Source: Arthrobacter methylotrophus
Lineage (GTDB): Bacteria > Actinomycetota > Actinomycetes > Actinomycetales > Micrococcaceae
NCBI RefSeq assembly: GCF_039539965.1
Contig: NZ_BAABED010000001.1
Location: 3,782,001-3,846,000, forward strand
Length of the DNA stretch: 64,000 nt
Direction of reading: 5' to 3'
Part shown: positions 34,170-43,575 of the stretch, piece after piece
How positions within the stretch are numbered: position 1 is the first letter of the stretch
Layout: each line of letters opens with the position of its first letter
The notes under the pieces: model-generated
Seen by the model: only the letters and a program-made list of their open reading frames with translations
The model's database searches: none
Told to the model about the DNA's origin: nothing
Translations under genes and position numbers: made by a program

Positions 34170-34206
34170 ACGGACGCCCGCTCACATCTAGTGAGCGAGC
34201 GTCCGT
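34170..34206. repeat. palindromic intergenic repeat between convergent genes, likely terminator
   Basis: ACGGACGCCCGCTCAC and GTGAGCGAGCGTCCGT form a 16-bp stem with two mismatches around a 5-base loop. It contains the same GGACGCCCGCTCAC word as the array at 13749. Flanking copies of gctctctcac and gtgagcgagcg lie at 34144 and 34223. Its position suggests a bidirectional terminator. Confidence 0.8.
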
Positions 34207-34237
34207 TGGAAACGTCAAAAAGGTGAGCGAGCGTTGG

Positions 34238-35233
34238 CTACTTGGCTGCGCGCTGCCTTGAGACTTCGTACAGGGAGATCCCCACGGCCATGGAGGCGTT
34301 GAGCGATTCCATGGCGGAGTCGATCGGGATGGAGATGATCTGGTCGCAGTTTTCCCGGACCAATCGGCTCAGGCCCTTGCCCTCGGAACCCACCACAATG
34401 CATACGGGATCGGTGGCCAGGGCGAGATCCGGCAACGAGACGTCGCCGTCGCCGTCCAGGCCCAGCACGAAGATGCCCATCTCCTTGAACTGCTTGAGGG
34501 CGTTGTTGAGGTTGGCCGCCCGGGCCACGGGGACGCGGACTGCCGCGCCGGCGCTGGTCTTCCACGCAGAGGCCGTAACACCGACGGAGCGGCGCTCAGG
34601 CACAATCACGCCGTGTCCACTGAAAGCGGAGACGGAGCGGATGATGGCGCCCAGGTTTCGGGGATCCGTGATGCCGTCAAGGGCGACGAAGAGGGGCGCG
34701 TTGGCGATGTACCCCTTCTTCCACTTGCCAACCGTTTCCTCGGCGAGATCGTAGGCGTCCTGGTACTCGTACGGCGGGATCTGCAGCACGAGGCCCTGGT
34801 GGACGGCGTCCTCGGTCATGCGGTCCAGTTCCGGCTTACCGGTTTCCAGCAGCGGGATACCACGTTCCGCAGCGAGCTTGAGGGACTCCTTGACGCGATC
34901 GTCCATCTCGATCCGGATGGCAACGTGCAACGCCTTCGCGGGGATGCCGGCGCGCAGGGCTTCCACCACGGAGTTGCGTCCAGTGACTACTTCCTCAGTA
35001 GCGCGGCCCTTCGGACCCGAGCGGGCGCCGGGATTGGAGCGGCTGGCTCCCCCGGCGGCACGCTTGGCTGCCGAGCGTTCGGCCAGCTGCTTGCTCTTAT
35101 AAGCCTTGTGGTATTCACGGTCCTCGGCTTTGGGGGTTGGACCCCTGCCTTCCAAGGCCTTTCGACCGTGGCCACCGGTTCCAGTGGAGGGGCCCTTCTT
35201 CTTCTTGACAGCCCGACGACCGTTGTTGGCCAT
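34238..35233 (-). CDS. rlmB: 23S rRNA (guanosine-2'-O)-methyltransferase RlmB (SpoU/TrmH family)
   Basis: The start at ATG 35233 (MANNGRRAVKKKK) gives 331 residues. A Lys/Arg/Gly-rich N-terminal tail of about 80 residues precedes VTGRNSVVEALRAG, the substrate-binding N domain, and a SPOUT domain with LDGITDPRNLGAIIRS, IVVGSEGKGLSRLV and SIPIDSAMESLNASMAVGI, the SAM-binding knot. It methylates G2251 in 23S rRNA in E. coli. The basic tail is typical of actinobacterial versions. It is upstream-adjacent to cysS in the same direction, so probably an operon. Confidence 0.93.
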   Translation of the reverse strand: MANNGRRAVKKKKGPSTGTGGHGRKALEGRGPTPKAEDREYHKAYKSKQLAERSAAKRAAGGASRSNPGARSGPKGRATEEVVTGRNSVVEALRAGIPAKALHVAIRIEMDDRVKESLKLAAERGIPLLETGKPELDRMTEDAVHQGLVLQIPPYEYQDAYDLAEETVGKWKKGYIANAPLFVALDGITDPRNLGAIIRSVSAFSGHGVIVPERRSVGVTASAWKTSAGAAVRVPVARAANLNNALKQFKEMGIFVLGLDGDGDVSLPDLALATDPVCIVVGSEGKGLSRLVRENCDQIISIPIDSAMESLNASMAVGISLYEVSRQRAAK

Positions 35234-35312
35234 GAATTCCACCCTTGATTGTGTTGAGTACGTCTGCAATCAAGTCTACTGAATCAACTTAAATCGGGCC
35301 GACGGCGCAGAT

Positions 35313-36776
35313 TCAGTCCCTTTTCAGGCTCCAGCTGGCACCATCAGGGCCATCCTCGACGGCGATTCCAGCCGCGGCCAGAGTGTCCCGGATCGCGTCG
35401 GAGGCTGCCCAGTCCTTACTGGCCCGTGCTTCGGCGCGGGCCTGCAACTGTGCCTCCACCAGGACCTCAAGGGCTTGGACGGTCTCGGAGTTCTCCTGGA
35501 CTTCGCCACGGACATCGTTCAGTCCAAGCACAGTGGTCATGGCCCGGACGGCTTGAAGCGCTTCCTTGGCCACGGCATCGTCCCCTGATGCCAGCGCCGT
35601 GTTGCCCGCGCGGACTGTTTCGTGCAGGGCGCCCAGAGCCTGTGGCACGTTGAGATCATCATCCATGGCGGCAGCAAAAGCGTCCGGGACAGGGCTGGAC
35701 TCGGGATGCGCGGCGAAGCCGCCGCCGAACTTCTTGGAAGCCTTCGCGATGAAACCGTAGATGCGGTCCACGGCGGCCGCGGCCTCCTGCAGCGACGTGG
35801 GCCGATAGTCCAAGACGGAGCGGTACTGTGCCTGGCCGAGGTAGTAACGAACTACCCGCGGACTGGCGAGCTCCAGCATTTCCTGGGGGCTCACCGTGTT
35901 TCCCACCGACTTGGACATCTTTTCGCCCTCGTAGGTGACCATGCCGTTGTGCAACCAGACGTTGGCGAAGCCGTCACCGGCGGCCTGGGACTGGGCCATC
36001 TCGTTCTCGTGGTGCGGGAAGCGGAGGTCCAATCCGCCGCCATGAATGTCGAACTGCTGGCCCAAGTACTTTGTAGCCATGGCGGAGCATTCAAGATGCC
36101 AACCCGGCCGCCCGGTTCCCCACGGCGAAACCCAGCTCGCCGTCGTCGGCTCTCCGTCTTTGAAGCCCTTCCACAGCGCAAAGTCGCGTGGGTCGCGCTT
36201 CCTGTTACTGAATTGAGGCTCGACGTCGGCGGCTCCCTGCATGTCGTCGATGTTCTGGCGGGTCAGCGAGCCGTACTTGCTCCAGGAGCGGACGTCGAAG
36301 TAGACATCCCCGGAGCCGTCCAGCGCAGGATAGGCGTGCCCACGGTCGATGAGGCGTTGGATGAGAGCGTGCATCTCGGGGATGTGGCCCGTAGCTCGGG
36401 GCTCGTAGGTGGGGCGGGAGACACCGAGGGTATCGTAGGCCTGCTCGAATTCCTGCTCGTAGCGGTAGGCCAAGGCCCACCATTCCTCCTCGGCCTTGGC
36501 TGTGGCTTCTTCGGCCCAGTCCGGCCCGAACGACTGCGCCGACTTGGCGAGAATCTTGTCGTCGATGTCCGTGACATTGCGGACTACCGTGACACGCAAC
36601 CCGCGGTATGTCAGCCAGCGTGTCAACTGGTCGAACGCGATCGCTGAACGGACATGTCCAACGTGAGGCATCCCCTGTACCGTGGCACCACAGTAGTAAA
36701 CGCTGGTCTTCCCGGCTTCAAGGGGAACGAAGTCGCGGACTTCGGCGGATGCAGTGTCGTAAAAGCGCAGGGTCAC
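35313..36776 (-). CDS. cysS: cysteinyl-tRNA synthetase
   Basis: 487 residues. The class I signatures are [10 protein letters not shown] (HIGH-like) in the N-terminal part and [10 protein letters not shown] in the middle. [14 protein letters not shown] and [11 protein letters not shown] carry the Cys and His of the zinc site that reads cysteine. The protein charges tRNA-Cys in the cytosol. It is transcribed before rlmB, with 79 bp between them, and after ispF. Confidence 0.96.
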   Translation of the reverse strand: MTLRFYDTASAEVRDFVPLEAGKTSVYYCGATVQGMPHVGHVRSAIAFDQLTRWLTYRGLRVTVVRNVTDIDDKILAKSAQSFGPDWAEEATAKAEEEWWALAYRYEQEFEQAYDTLGVSRPTYEPRATGHIPEMHALIQRLIDRGHAYPALDGSGDVYFDVRSWSKYGSLTRQNIDDMQGAADVEPQFSNRKRDPRDFALWKGFKDGEPTTASWVSPWGTGRPGWHLECSAMATKYLGQQFDIHGGGLDLRFPHHENEMAQSQAAGDGFANVWLHNGMVTYEGEKMSKSVGNTVSPQEMLELASPRVVRYYLGQAQYRSVLDYRPTSLQEAAAAVDRIYGFIAKASKKFGGGFAAHPESSPVPDAFAAAMDDDLNVPQALGALHETVRAGNTALASGDDAVAKEALQAVRAMTTVLGLNDVRGEVQENSETVQALEVLVEAQLQARAEARASKDWAASDAIRDTLAAAGIAVEDGPDGASWSLKRD

Positions 36777-36831
36777 CGCTCCAGATTAGCGGATGCACAC
36801 CATTTGCCTTCGTCGCAGCACCTACCGGCGT

Positions 36832-37368
36832 TCAGGCACCCTCGCCGCGGACTGTCGCCGGCACGGCGTAAACGAGGGCGGTCGCGACGGCGGAGATGCC
36901 CTCGCCCCGCCCTGTGAAGCCCAAGCCATCGCTGGTGGTCGCCGTAACGCTCACAGAAGCCCCCGCGGCAGCGCTGAGGACACGCTGCGATTCTTCGCGC
37001 CGCGGGCCGAATTTGGGCCTGTTGGCAACGAACTGCACTGCCACGTTCCCAATTTCAAAACCGGCATCCCGCACAATTCTGGCCGCTTCGCCCAGCAACT
37101 TCACTCCGGAAGCACCGGCGAATTCGGGACGGTCCGTACCGAAATGCGTACCCAGGTCACCAATGCCACAAGCAGAGAAGAGGGCATCCGCAGCTGCATG
37201 GGCGACGCAATCGCCGTCGGAATGTCCTGAAAGCCCGCGTTCCCCCTCCCAAAACAGCCCGCCCAGCCAAAGCGGTTGCGGTTCGTCCTCCGGCGCATAG
37301 GCGTGCACGTCCACACCGATGCCCGTCCGCGGCAGGATCATGGCGGCATTCCCGGGCGCAGGGCCCAT
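36832..37368 (-). CDS. ispF: 2-C-methyl-D-erythritol 2,4-cyclodiphosphate synthase (IspF)
   Basis: The start at ATG 37368 overlaps the ispD stop as TGATG and gives 178 residues; a later ATG at 37341 ([15 protein letters not shown]) would give the usual 160-residue length. Metal and substrate motifs are [25 protein letters not shown] and [14 protein letters not shown]. It makes the cyclic diphosphate in the non-mevalonate isoprenoid pathway directly after IspD and IspE. Coupled to ispD. Confidence 0.95.
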   Translation of the reverse strand: MGPAPGNAAMILPRTGIGVDVHAYAPEDEPQPLWLGGLFWEGERGLSGHSDGDCVAHAAADALFSACGIGDLGTHFGTDRPEFAGASGVKLLGEAARIVRDAGFEIGNVAVQFVANRPKFGPRREESQRVLSAAAGASVSVTATTSDGLGFTGRGEGISAVATALVYAVPATVRGEGA

Positions 37369-38150
37369 CAGCCTTCCACCCATCGGACTCCGAGCGGCCC
37401 TTCCAACAGGCCTTCGGCAATGATGAGGTCCAACGGCGTGGTGATCTTCAGCGATTGACTGGCGCCCCGCACCGCGTGGACGCGTACGCCCAGTAGTTCG
37501 ACCAGCATGGCATCATCCGTGATTGCAGCTGATTGGGTGTCGTCGAAGTGTGCGGCCGCCGCGTGGGCACGCAGCAAAGTCTCATAGTCGAATCCCTGCG
37601 GTGTCTGCACGGCACGGAGTTGCTCCCTCGGCGCGGTGCCTGTGACGATCTCCGGCGCGATTCCGGCGTCGTCCCCGTCAGTTTCGGCGACCATTTTGAC
37701 GGTGTCCACCACCGGAATGGCGGGGATGACTGCCTTGGCGCCTGACGAAAGCGCAACAGCCACGCGGTGGAAGACCCGATCGGGCGTAAGGGCTCGCGCG
37801 GCGTCATGGACCAGCACAGCGTTCGTCCCTTCAAGCACGGCCTCAAGGGCAGCACGGACCGAATCGGCCCGAGTGGGGCCGCCGTCGACCACTGTGACCA
37901 GGGGGCCGTCAGTGCCGAGCTCTTGCCGGAATTCCTCACAAATCGCGCGCAGCTCCAGGTCCCCCGCGGGGAGGGCAACGCAGATCTGGCGCGCGACATC
38001 TGCCGCAGCGACGCCGCGAAGGGCATGGGTGAGGATCGCTTCGCCGCCCAGCGGCACTCTTGCCTTGGGCATACCGTAGCCGAGCCGCTCGCCAGAGCCT
38101 GCCGCAACGACGACGACGGCAGTGGCCTCACGATTGGATGGTGTAGTCAT
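37368..38150 (-). CDS. ispD: 2-C-methyl-D-erythritol 4-phosphate cytidylyltransferase (IspD)
   Basis: The start at ATG 38150 ([18 protein letters not shown]) gives 260 residues. The nucleotide-binding motif is [21 protein letters not shown], with [11 protein letters not shown] and the C-terminal [14 protein letters not shown] also typical. It activates MEP with CTP. Placed upstream of ispF with overlapping stop and start. Confidence 0.95.
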   Translation of the reverse strand: MTTPSNREATAVVVVAAGSGERLGYGMPKARVPLGGEAILTHALRGVAAADVARQICVALPAGDLELRAICEEFRQELGTDGPLVTVVDGGPTRADSVRAALEAVLEGTNAVLVHDAARALTPDRVFHRVAVALSSGAKAVIPAIPVVDTVKMVAETDGDDAGIAPEIVTGTAPREQLRAVQTPQGFDYETLLRAHAAAAHFDDTQSAAITDDAMLVELLGVRVHAVRGASQSLKITTPLDLIIAEGLLEGPLGVRWVEG

Positions 38151-38178
38151 GCGCCCAAGCCTACGTGGTGCCCACCCG

Positions 38179-38244
38179 CCCAACTAGCTCGCATTTGATG
38201 TCGTTTACAGGGCTCATAACGACAACAAATGCGAGCTAGTTGGG
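38179..38244. repeat. palindromic intergenic repeat (CTAGCTCGCATTTG family)
   Basis: Inverted copies of CCCAACTAGCTCGCATTTG (38179-38197) and its complement CAAATGCGAGCTAGTTGGG (38226-38244) flank a core that is itself partly palindromic (gtcgttt / aacgac). It lies between carD and ispD. Long, near-perfect palindromes like this suggest a REP-type element. Confidence 0.8.
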
Positions 38245-38280
38245 GAAGTTGGCTGGCACCGGGGATTCATGCAAAAGGAA

Positions 38281-38307
38281 ACCCCGGTGGCAGATTGCCA
38301 CCGGGGT
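38281..38307 (-). terminator. rho-independent terminator of carD
   Basis: An 11-bp perfect stem, accccggtggc / gccaccggggt, with loop agatt, just downstream of the carD stop on the minus strand and followed by T-rich sequence in that transcript. Confidence 0.85.
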
Positions 38308-38325
38308 TCAAAACTTTGAATCTTG

Positions 38326-38808
38326 TTAGGAAGCCAGAACTTCGTCGAGAACGCTTGCAGCCTTCTCTTCGTCGGTCTTCTCAGCCAGTGCCAGTTCTGA
38401 AATCAGAATCTGACGGGCTTTGGCCAGCATTCGCTTTTCACCTGCGGAAAGGCCGCGATCGTGATCACGGCGCCAAAGATCGCGGACGACCTCTGCAACC
38501 TTGATGACATCGCCGGAAGCAAGCTTCTCCAGGTTTGCCTTGTAGCGACGGGACCAGTTGGTGGGCTCTTCAGTGAACTCGGCACGGAGCACGTCGAACA
38601 CGTGTTCCAAGCCTTCCTTGCCCACCACGTCCCGAACCCCAACAAGGTCTACGTTTTCTGCTGGAACTTCAATGGTCAGATCACCCTGAGCCACCTTGAG
38701 CTTGAGATACATTTTCTCTTCGCCCTTGATAGTGCGCATCTTGATTTCTTCAATTTTTGCTGCACCGTGGTGAGGGTAAACTACTGTCTCGCCGACCTCA
38801 AAAACCAT
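38326..38808 (-). CDS. carD: CarD-family RNA polymerase-binding regulator
   Basis: The start at ATG 38808 gives 160 residues ([19 protein letters not shown]), the standard length; the frame is open upstream but the extra 65 residues look non-coding. The N-terminal Tudor-like RNAP-interaction domain covers about residues 1-60 and the helical C-terminal DNA-binding domain follows, with the conserved Trp in [13 protein letters not shown]. In mycobacteria CarD binds the RNAP beta subunit and stabilises open complexes at rRNA and other promoters. It has its own terminator. Confidence 0.95.
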   Translation of the reverse strand: MVFEVGETVVYPHHGAAKIEEIKMRTIKGEEKMYLKLKVAQGDLTIEVPAENVDLVGVRDVVGKEGLEHVFDVLRAEFTEEPTNWSRRYKANLEKLASGDVIKVAEVVRDLWRRDHDRGLSAGEKRMLAKARQILISELALAEKTDEEKAASVLDEVLAS

Positions 38809-39088
38809 GTGGACTTTCCCCTTTCCCGCAGACCAGTTTATCACGCTTAAGGCATACGATTGGCATGGAGAGGGGCCCCGAGGCCTGTAAATACGCGGAA
38901 AATGGCCTTTTCGGCCCTCCAGCACCCCCTTGACGGGAGGGCATAAAAGTGCATGGGACACAGCGTCCCGGACGACCCTACTCCTCTCGGAGGGCCGCCA
39001 CAATGGTGATCGAAAGCCGTGTTCCTGCTAGTTTGCCGATAGGCTATGCCTGAAAAGTGTTCCAATGACTCTTAGAGGAGTACGTGTC

Positions 39089-39685
39089 GTGCGCATTACT
39101 GCGATGAACCGCGTCCAGCGCGGCAAGCTGGCGATGGCGTCGGCCGCTGTCGCCATCGGTCTCTTGTCCGTGACTGGCTGTGCCTACATCAATCCCCAGC
39201 AGACCAACCAGCAGTATTCTCCGTCTGACGGCGTGAGGGAAGACCTCGGTTCGCTTCAGCTGCGCAACATGCTCATCATCTCCACGGATGCCAACAAGCC
39301 GGGCCGCGTCATTGGCGCCGTGTTCAACACCTCCTCGAGCGATGCCACCCTCACCCTCAGCGGCGCCGGCGGGTCACAGGCGACCGTTCCTGTGAAGGCA
39401 AAATCCGAGACGTACCTCAACGAAACCACCGACGCCGTCATTCTGAGCACCAGCGGCGGAAACCCTGGCTCCATGGCTTCCGTCACCATCAAGAACGGCT
39501 CCGATTCCCGCACCGTGCAGTTCCCGGTCCTGGATGCTTCGTTGAAGGAATACCAGCAGTACCTCCCCACCGCGTCCGCTTCACCGAGCCCCTCAGCCAG
39601 CGGTTCCGCCACCCCGAGCAACGGTTCCACCTCGTCGAGCAGCAGCGCGAGCCCGACGTCGAGCGCCAGCAGCACCGGCCACTAA
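39089..39685 (+). CDS. secreted lipoprotein with Ser-rich tail
   Basis: GTG 39089 is chosen because GAGGAG lies nine bases upstream; the 198-residue product has a signal peptide with lipobox LSVTGC, lipidated Cys31. The mature part has a beta-sandwich-like region (NMLIISTDANKPGRVIGAVFN, then TLTLSGAGGSQ) and ends in a low-complexity Ser/Ala/Pro/Thr tail from about residue 155. I do not recognise a function; actinobacterial lipoproteins of this kind are commonly annotated as hypothetical or as DNA-modification-system-associated. It faces carD divergently and is followed by a strong terminator. Confidence 0.85.
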   Translation: MRITAMNRVQRGKLAMASAAVAIGLLSVTGCAYINPQQTNQQYSPSDGVREDLGSLQLRNMLIISTDANKPGRVIGAVFNTSSSDATLTLSGAGGSQATVPVKAKSETYLNETTDAVILSTSGGNPGSMASVTIKNGSDSRTVQFPVLDASLKEYQQYLPTASASPSPSASGSATPSNGSTSSSSSASPTSSASSTGH

Positions 39686-39732
39686 GGCGGCAAGGGCCCG
39701 AGCCTGCAAAGCTCGGCCGCCCACGAAACCAC

Positions 39733-39766
39733 AAAGGAAGGGCTCCCACCAGGGAGCCCTTCCTTT
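39733..39766 (+). terminator. bidirectional terminator between lipoprotein gene and regX3
   Basis: A 15-bp perfect stem, aaaggaagggctccc / gggagcccttccttt, with loop acca. Confidence 0.9.
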
Positions 39767-39823
39767 GCCGTTGCTATGTGTTTGCCCTGCGAGGCCGTTC
39801 CGGCCGCTCAGGGCATGCGGTTC

Positions 39824-40504
39824 CTACGGCTCGAACTTGTAGCCGAGGCCCCGCACCGTCACGAGGTAGCGGGGAACCGAGGGGTCGGGCTCGATCTTGC
39901 TGCGCAAACGCTTCACGTGGACATCCAAGGTCTTGGTGTCACCCACATAGTCCGAACCCCAGACGCGGTCGATCAACTGCCCACGGGTAAGGACCCTGCC
40001 CGAATTGCGAAGGAGCATCTCCAGGAGTTCGAACTCCTTGAGCGGAAGCGATACTTGTTCGCCGTTGACGCTCACCACATGCCGCTCAATGTCCATCCGG
40101 ACCGGACCGGCCTGCACGGTGGACGTGATGAGTTCCTCGGGCTCGCCTTGCCTGCGCAACACAGCACGCACGCGAGCCACAAGTTCCCTCGAAGAGTACG
40201 GCTTGGTGACGTAGTCGTCCGCGCCGAGCTCAAGGCCGACCACCTTGTCGATTTCAGAGTCCTTGGCGGTCAGCATGATCACCGGAACGCTGGAACGTTG
40301 ACGCAGTTGCCGGCAAACCTCCGTGCCAGGTGTCCCCGGCAGCTGCAGGTCCAGCAGCACCAGGTCTGCCCCGTTGCGGTCGAACTCCACCAAGGCGTCG
40401 CTTCCGTTGTCCACCACCTGGACATCGAAGCCTTCCTTGCCCAATAGATAGGACAGAGGGTCGCTGAAGGACTCCTCGTCCTCCACGATCAGAATCCTGC
40501 TCAA
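39824..40504 (-). CDS. regX3: response regulator RegX3 (OmpR/PhoB family)
   Basis: 226 residues. The receiver domain has acidic pocket VEDEE, phospho-acceptor Asp52 in LLDLQLPG and Lys in YVTKPYS. The winged-helix domain ends RLRSKIEPDPSVPRYLVTVRGLGYKF. Overlap with senX3 is ATGA (40501-40504). Together with SenX3 and divergent phoU it matches the phosphate-starvation system of actinobacteria. Phosphorylated RegX3 activates phosphate-uptake genes. Confidence 0.95.
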   Translation of the reverse strand: MSRILIVEDEESFSDPLSYLLGKEGFDVQVVDNGSDALVEFDRNGADLVLLDLQLPGTPGTEVCRQLRQRSSVPVIMLTAKDSEIDKVVGLELGADDYVTKPYSSRELVARVRAVLRRQGEPEELITSTVQAGPVRMDIERHVVSVNGEQVSLPLKEFELLEMLLRNSGRVLTRGQLIDRVWGSDYVGDTKTLDVHVKRLRSKIEPDPSVPRYLVTVRGLGYKFEP

Positions 40505-41715
40505 GCGCCAGCTCCTTGCTCTTGGGCGCGTACCGCACCCGTCGTTTGAATCACGCTTCGGGGCTTCGCCCCGGCGTGGTCAGCCTCCTGGCCTTCCATT
40601 TCCGGAAGGCGGATGGTGAAAGTTGAACCCTGGCCGGTCTGGGACCAGACGGTGACCTCGCCGCCGTGGTTGGACACCACGTGCTTGACAATACTCAGAC
40701 CCAAGCCTGTACCCCCGGTCTGGCGGGACCTGGCCGCGTCCACGCGGTAAAAACGTTCGAAGATCCGCTCTTGGTCTTCCGGGCTAAGCCCCTCACCCTG
40801 GTCTGTGACGGAGATAGCCACCACGCCCTCTTTGGCGCGGACACCTACTCCCACCCGGGTGTTTTCGGGCGAATAGCGGATCGCGTTGTCGATCAGGTTC
40901 CGCAAGGCAGTGACCAACAAGTCCTGATCGCCGAACACCATGGTTTCCGTCCGGCCGCCGACCACGATCTTGATGTTCTTGAGCTCGGCCGGGAGCTGCG
41001 AGCGATCCACGGCTTCGGCAATTACCGTGTTGATATCCACCGCGTGCCCCTGCTGCGCCACGTTGGCGCCCTGGAGGCGGGACAGCTCTATGATGTCTTG
41101 CACCAGAGCGGCGAGTCGTGTCGATTCCTTGTGCATGCGCTTGGCGAAACGGCGGACGGCTTCTTCGTCGTCCGGGCTGGCCTCGAGCGCCTCGGCCAGC
41201 AGGGAGATGGCGCCTACCGGGGTCTTGAGTTCGTGCGAAACGTTTGCGACGAAGTCGTTGCGGATCTCTTCGGTACGGGTGATTTCCGTGCGGTCATCGG
41301 CCAACAGGACGATATATTCCTGTCCGAGCATGGCTGCCCGCACCTGCACCACGATAGTGCCCTTGCCCAGCGGACCGCGGGGCAACTCGAAAGTCTCCTC
41401 CAGGATCACGCCGTCGCGCCGCACCTTCGCGGTCATGTCCAGCAACTGCTTATGCACCACGGTGTGGCCCCTGACGAGGCCGTACGCGTAGGCCGCTGGA
41501 CTGGCGCGGACGACGCCGTCGATCGCGTCCACCACGACGAAAGCGCGCCCGACGACGGACAGCACCTCCGCTGCGCCCTCCGGAAGAATCGGTTCGGCGA
41601 CGTCCAGGTCCGCGATCCGTCGCTGCCGTTCACTGAGCCTGAACGCGAGCACGCCAAAGACGCCGCACGACAGGCCGACGAGACCTGCGATGACACCGAT
41701 GAGCACTGGATCCAC
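40501..41715 (-). CDS. senX3: phosphate-sensing histidine kinase SenX3
   Basis: 404 residues. An N-terminal membrane segment (about 4-25), a PAS-like middle region (about 50-145), H-box His161 in VSHELKTPVGAI, N-box LIDNAIRYS, and G-boxes DQGEGLS and GTGLGLSIVKH. It phosphorylates RegX3, whose gene overlaps its stop by 4 bp. It is divergent from phoU, with PHO-box-like repeats in the gap. Confidence 0.94.
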   Translation of the reverse strand: MDPVLIGVIAGLVGLSCGVFGVLAFRLSERQRRIADLDVAEPILPEGAAEVLSVVGRAFVVVDAIDGVVRASPAAYAYGLVRGHTVVHKQLLDMTAKVRRDGVILEETFELPRGPLGKGTIVVQVRAAMLGQEYIVLLADDRTEITRTEEIRNDFVANVSHELKTPVGAISLLAEALEASPDDEEAVRRFAKRMHKESTRLAALVQDIIELSRLQGANVAQQGHAVDINTVIAEAVDRSQLPAELKNIKIVVGGRTETMVFGDQDLLVTALRNLIDNAIRYSPENTRVGVGVRAKEGVVAISVTDQGEGLSPEDQERIFERFYRVDAARSRQTGGTGLGLSIVKHVVSNHGGEVTVWSQTGQGSTFTIRLPEMEGQEADHAGAKPRSVIQTTGAVRAQEQGAGA

Positions 41716-41785
41716 GGATCTAGCTTATGCGCTGAAAACACTGCAAAATATGGAACGGTCACCAATCGGCCCCGATTCAGCTAAC

Positions 41786-41813
41786 GTTCACCTAAAGATG
41801 CGCAACCGTTCAC
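41786..41813. promoter_or_regulatory. PHO-box-like direct repeat between senX3 and phoU
   Basis: GTTCAC occurs at 41786 and at 41808, exactly 22 bases apart, which is two 11-base units. The actinobacterial PHO box is built from 11-base direct repeats of this word. The site would allow RegX3 to regulate its own operon and phoU. The middle unit is degenerate. Confidence 0.6.
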
Positions 41814-41913
41814 GGACCACTGCGATCGTTGCTAGTTGGACCATAGTTAAGCCGCGATGATTTCCGCGCCGTCAGAGGGGTGCGGAGAAGATTTCCAAGG
41901 AGAGGACGCCACC

Positions 41914-42567
41914 GTGCGCAAGGTTTTTCAGGAGGAGCTCACCCAAGTCGGTGAGGACCTCATCGAGATCTCAAAACTGGTCACTGAGGCGATCCAGAAT
42001 GCGACCACCGCCTTTGAAGGCGCGGACGTCGATCTCGCCCAGGACGTCATTGCCGCTGACGCCCGCATCGATTTCCTGCAGAACGGCCTCGACGAGCGGG
42101 CCATCGACATCCTTGCCCTCCAAGGCCCCGTGGCCAGCGACCTCCGGATGATTGTCGGCTCCCTGCGGATGAGCGCATCACTGGAGCGCATGGGTGACCT
42201 CGCCAGGCACGTGGCCCAACTGGCCCGCCTGCGCTACCCCTCGACGGTCATTCCCGAGCAATTGACGGCAACATTCAAGGACATGGCCCGGCTCGACCTC
42301 GAGATCAGCCAGAAAGTGACCCTGTTGCTGGAGACCCGCGACTTGGAAGTTGCCCGGGACATCCTCAAACTCAACATCCACGTCGACGACCTCCACTTGA
42401 GTGTCTTCCGGGCCGTCGCGGATCCCTCCTGGGCCGAGAACGCGGCCACCACCGTGGATGTGGCCCTCGCCAGCCGCTACTTCGAGCGCTTCGCCGACCA
42501 CGGCGTCTCGGTCGCCCGAAAAGTGACCTACTTGGTCACCGGCGAATGGCAGCCCGAAGGCTTCTAG
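41914..42567 (+). CDS. phoU: phosphate-signalling protein PhoU
   Basis: The start is placed at GTG 41914 (VRKVFQEELTQVGEDL), with AAGGAGAGGA upstream; the longer frame from 41857 starts inside the leader. The 217-residue protein has the double helical-bundle repeat with E/DxxxD signatures such as VIAADARIDFLQ and LERMGDLARHVAQLA, then YFERFADHGVSVAR. PhoU moderates the phosphate kinase and the Pst transporter in bacteria. It is divergent from senX3 and ends in a strong terminator. Confidence 0.94.
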   Translation: MRKVFQEELTQVGEDLIEISKLVTEAIQNATTAFEGADVDLAQDVIAADARIDFLQNGLDERAIDILALQGPVASDLRMIVGSLRMSASLERMGDLARHVAQLARLRYPSTVIPEQLTATFKDMARLDLEISQKVTLLLETRDLEVARDILKLNIHVDDLHLSVFRAVADPSWAENAATTVDVALASRYFERFADHGVSVARKVTYLVTGEWQPEGF

Positions 42568-42599
42568 CCCCCGCCAACAACGGGTTTAAACCTTAAACA

Positions 42600-42645
42600 A
42601 CGACGCCGGCCGCCACACCTCGCAAGGTGGGGCGGCCGGCGTCGT
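42600..42645 (+). terminator. rho-independent terminator between phoU and gpmA
   Basis: A 15-bp perfect stem, acgacgccggccgcc / ggcggccggcgtcgt, with a 16-base loop. It lies between convergent genes. Confidence 0.85.
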
Positions 42646-42685
42646 CGATTAACGGGAGCGCAGCGCGTTCTTCGGCTGCGAAAGC

Positions 42686-43432
42686 CTACTTCTTGCCCTG
42701 CGCTGCAACAGCCTTGATGGACTCCGCTGCAGCCTCGGGATCGAGGTAGGTTCCACCGGGGTTGATCGGCTGGAAGTTGTCATCCAGCTCGTAGACCAGC
42801 GGGATGCCCGTGGGGATGTTCAGGCCCGCGATGTCCTCGTCGCTGATGCCGTCGAGGTGCTTGACGAGCGCGCGCAGGGAGTTGCCGTGCGCAGTGACCA
42901 GGACAGTCTTGCCCGCTTTGAGGTCTTCCTTGATGTCCGATTCCCAGTACGGCAGAAGACGCACGAGGACGTCCTTGAGGCACTCGGTGCGCGGGAGGGC
43001 GTCGCCGAGGTCCGCGTAACGGGGATCGTTGGCTTGGGAGAACTCGCTGTCATCGGAGAGGGGCGGCGGCGGGGTGTCGTAGCTGCGACGCCATTCCATG
43101 AACTGCTCTTCGCCGAATTCGGCGAGGGTCTGGGCTTTGTCCTTGCCCTGCAGGGCACCGTAGTGGCGCTCGTTGAGGCGCCAGTCACGCTTGACCGGGA
43201 TCCAGCCGCGGTCGGCTTTATCCAAGGCGATGTTCGCCGTGTTGATGGCCCGCTTGAGCAAGGAGGTATACAGGATGTCTGGGAGAACGTTGTTCTCGAC
43301 CAGAAGCTCTCCGCCGCGGGCGGCTTCCTCGCGCCCTTGCTCGTTCAGGTCGACGTCCACCCAGCCGGTGAACAGGTTCTTGGCGTTCCAGTCGCTGTGG
43401 CCGTGGCGCAGCAGAATCAGCTTGTAAGTCAT
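42686..43432 (-). CDS. gpmA: 2,3-bisphosphoglycerate-dependent phosphoglycerate mutase
   Basis: 248 residues. The catalytic His motif is [18 protein letters not shown], followed by RRGGELL-like [24 protein letters not shown] and [19 protein letters not shown]. The protein interconverts 3- and 2-phosphoglycerate in glycolysis. It is convergent to phoU. Confidence 0.96.
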   Translation of the reverse strand: MTYKLILLRHGHSDWNAKNLFTGWVDVDLNEQGREEAARGGELLVENNVLPDILYTSLLKRAINTANIALDKADRGWIPVKRDWRLNERHYGALQGKDKAQTLAEFGEEQFMEWRRSYDTPPPPLSDDSEFSQANDPRYADLGDALPRTECLKDVLVRLLPYWESDIKEDLKAGKTVLVTAHGNSLRALVKHLDGISDEDIAGLNIPTGIPLVYELDDNFQPINPGGTYLDPEAAAESIKAVAAQGKK

Positions 43433-43498
43433 GACTTTTATCCTAAGCGATCCGGCCGTGCCGTTGCCGGGCGTTACGCCACTACCCTTTCACCGCAA

Positions 43499-43555
43499 CG
43501 CGGGGTCACTTAGCGCCGATGTTTGTACGTCGGATGGGCCGTAAGTGACCCCGCG
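43499..43555. repeat. palindromic intergenic repeat (GCGGGGTCACTTA family)
   Basis: CGCGGGGTCACTTA at 43499-43512 and TAAGTGACCCCGCG at 43542-43555 are exact complements around a 29-base core. It lies just upstream of the methyltransferase gene, between two divergent starts, so it is not a terminator for either. Confidence 0.8.
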
Positions 43556-43575
43556 TAGGAGGATAAAGTGGAACC

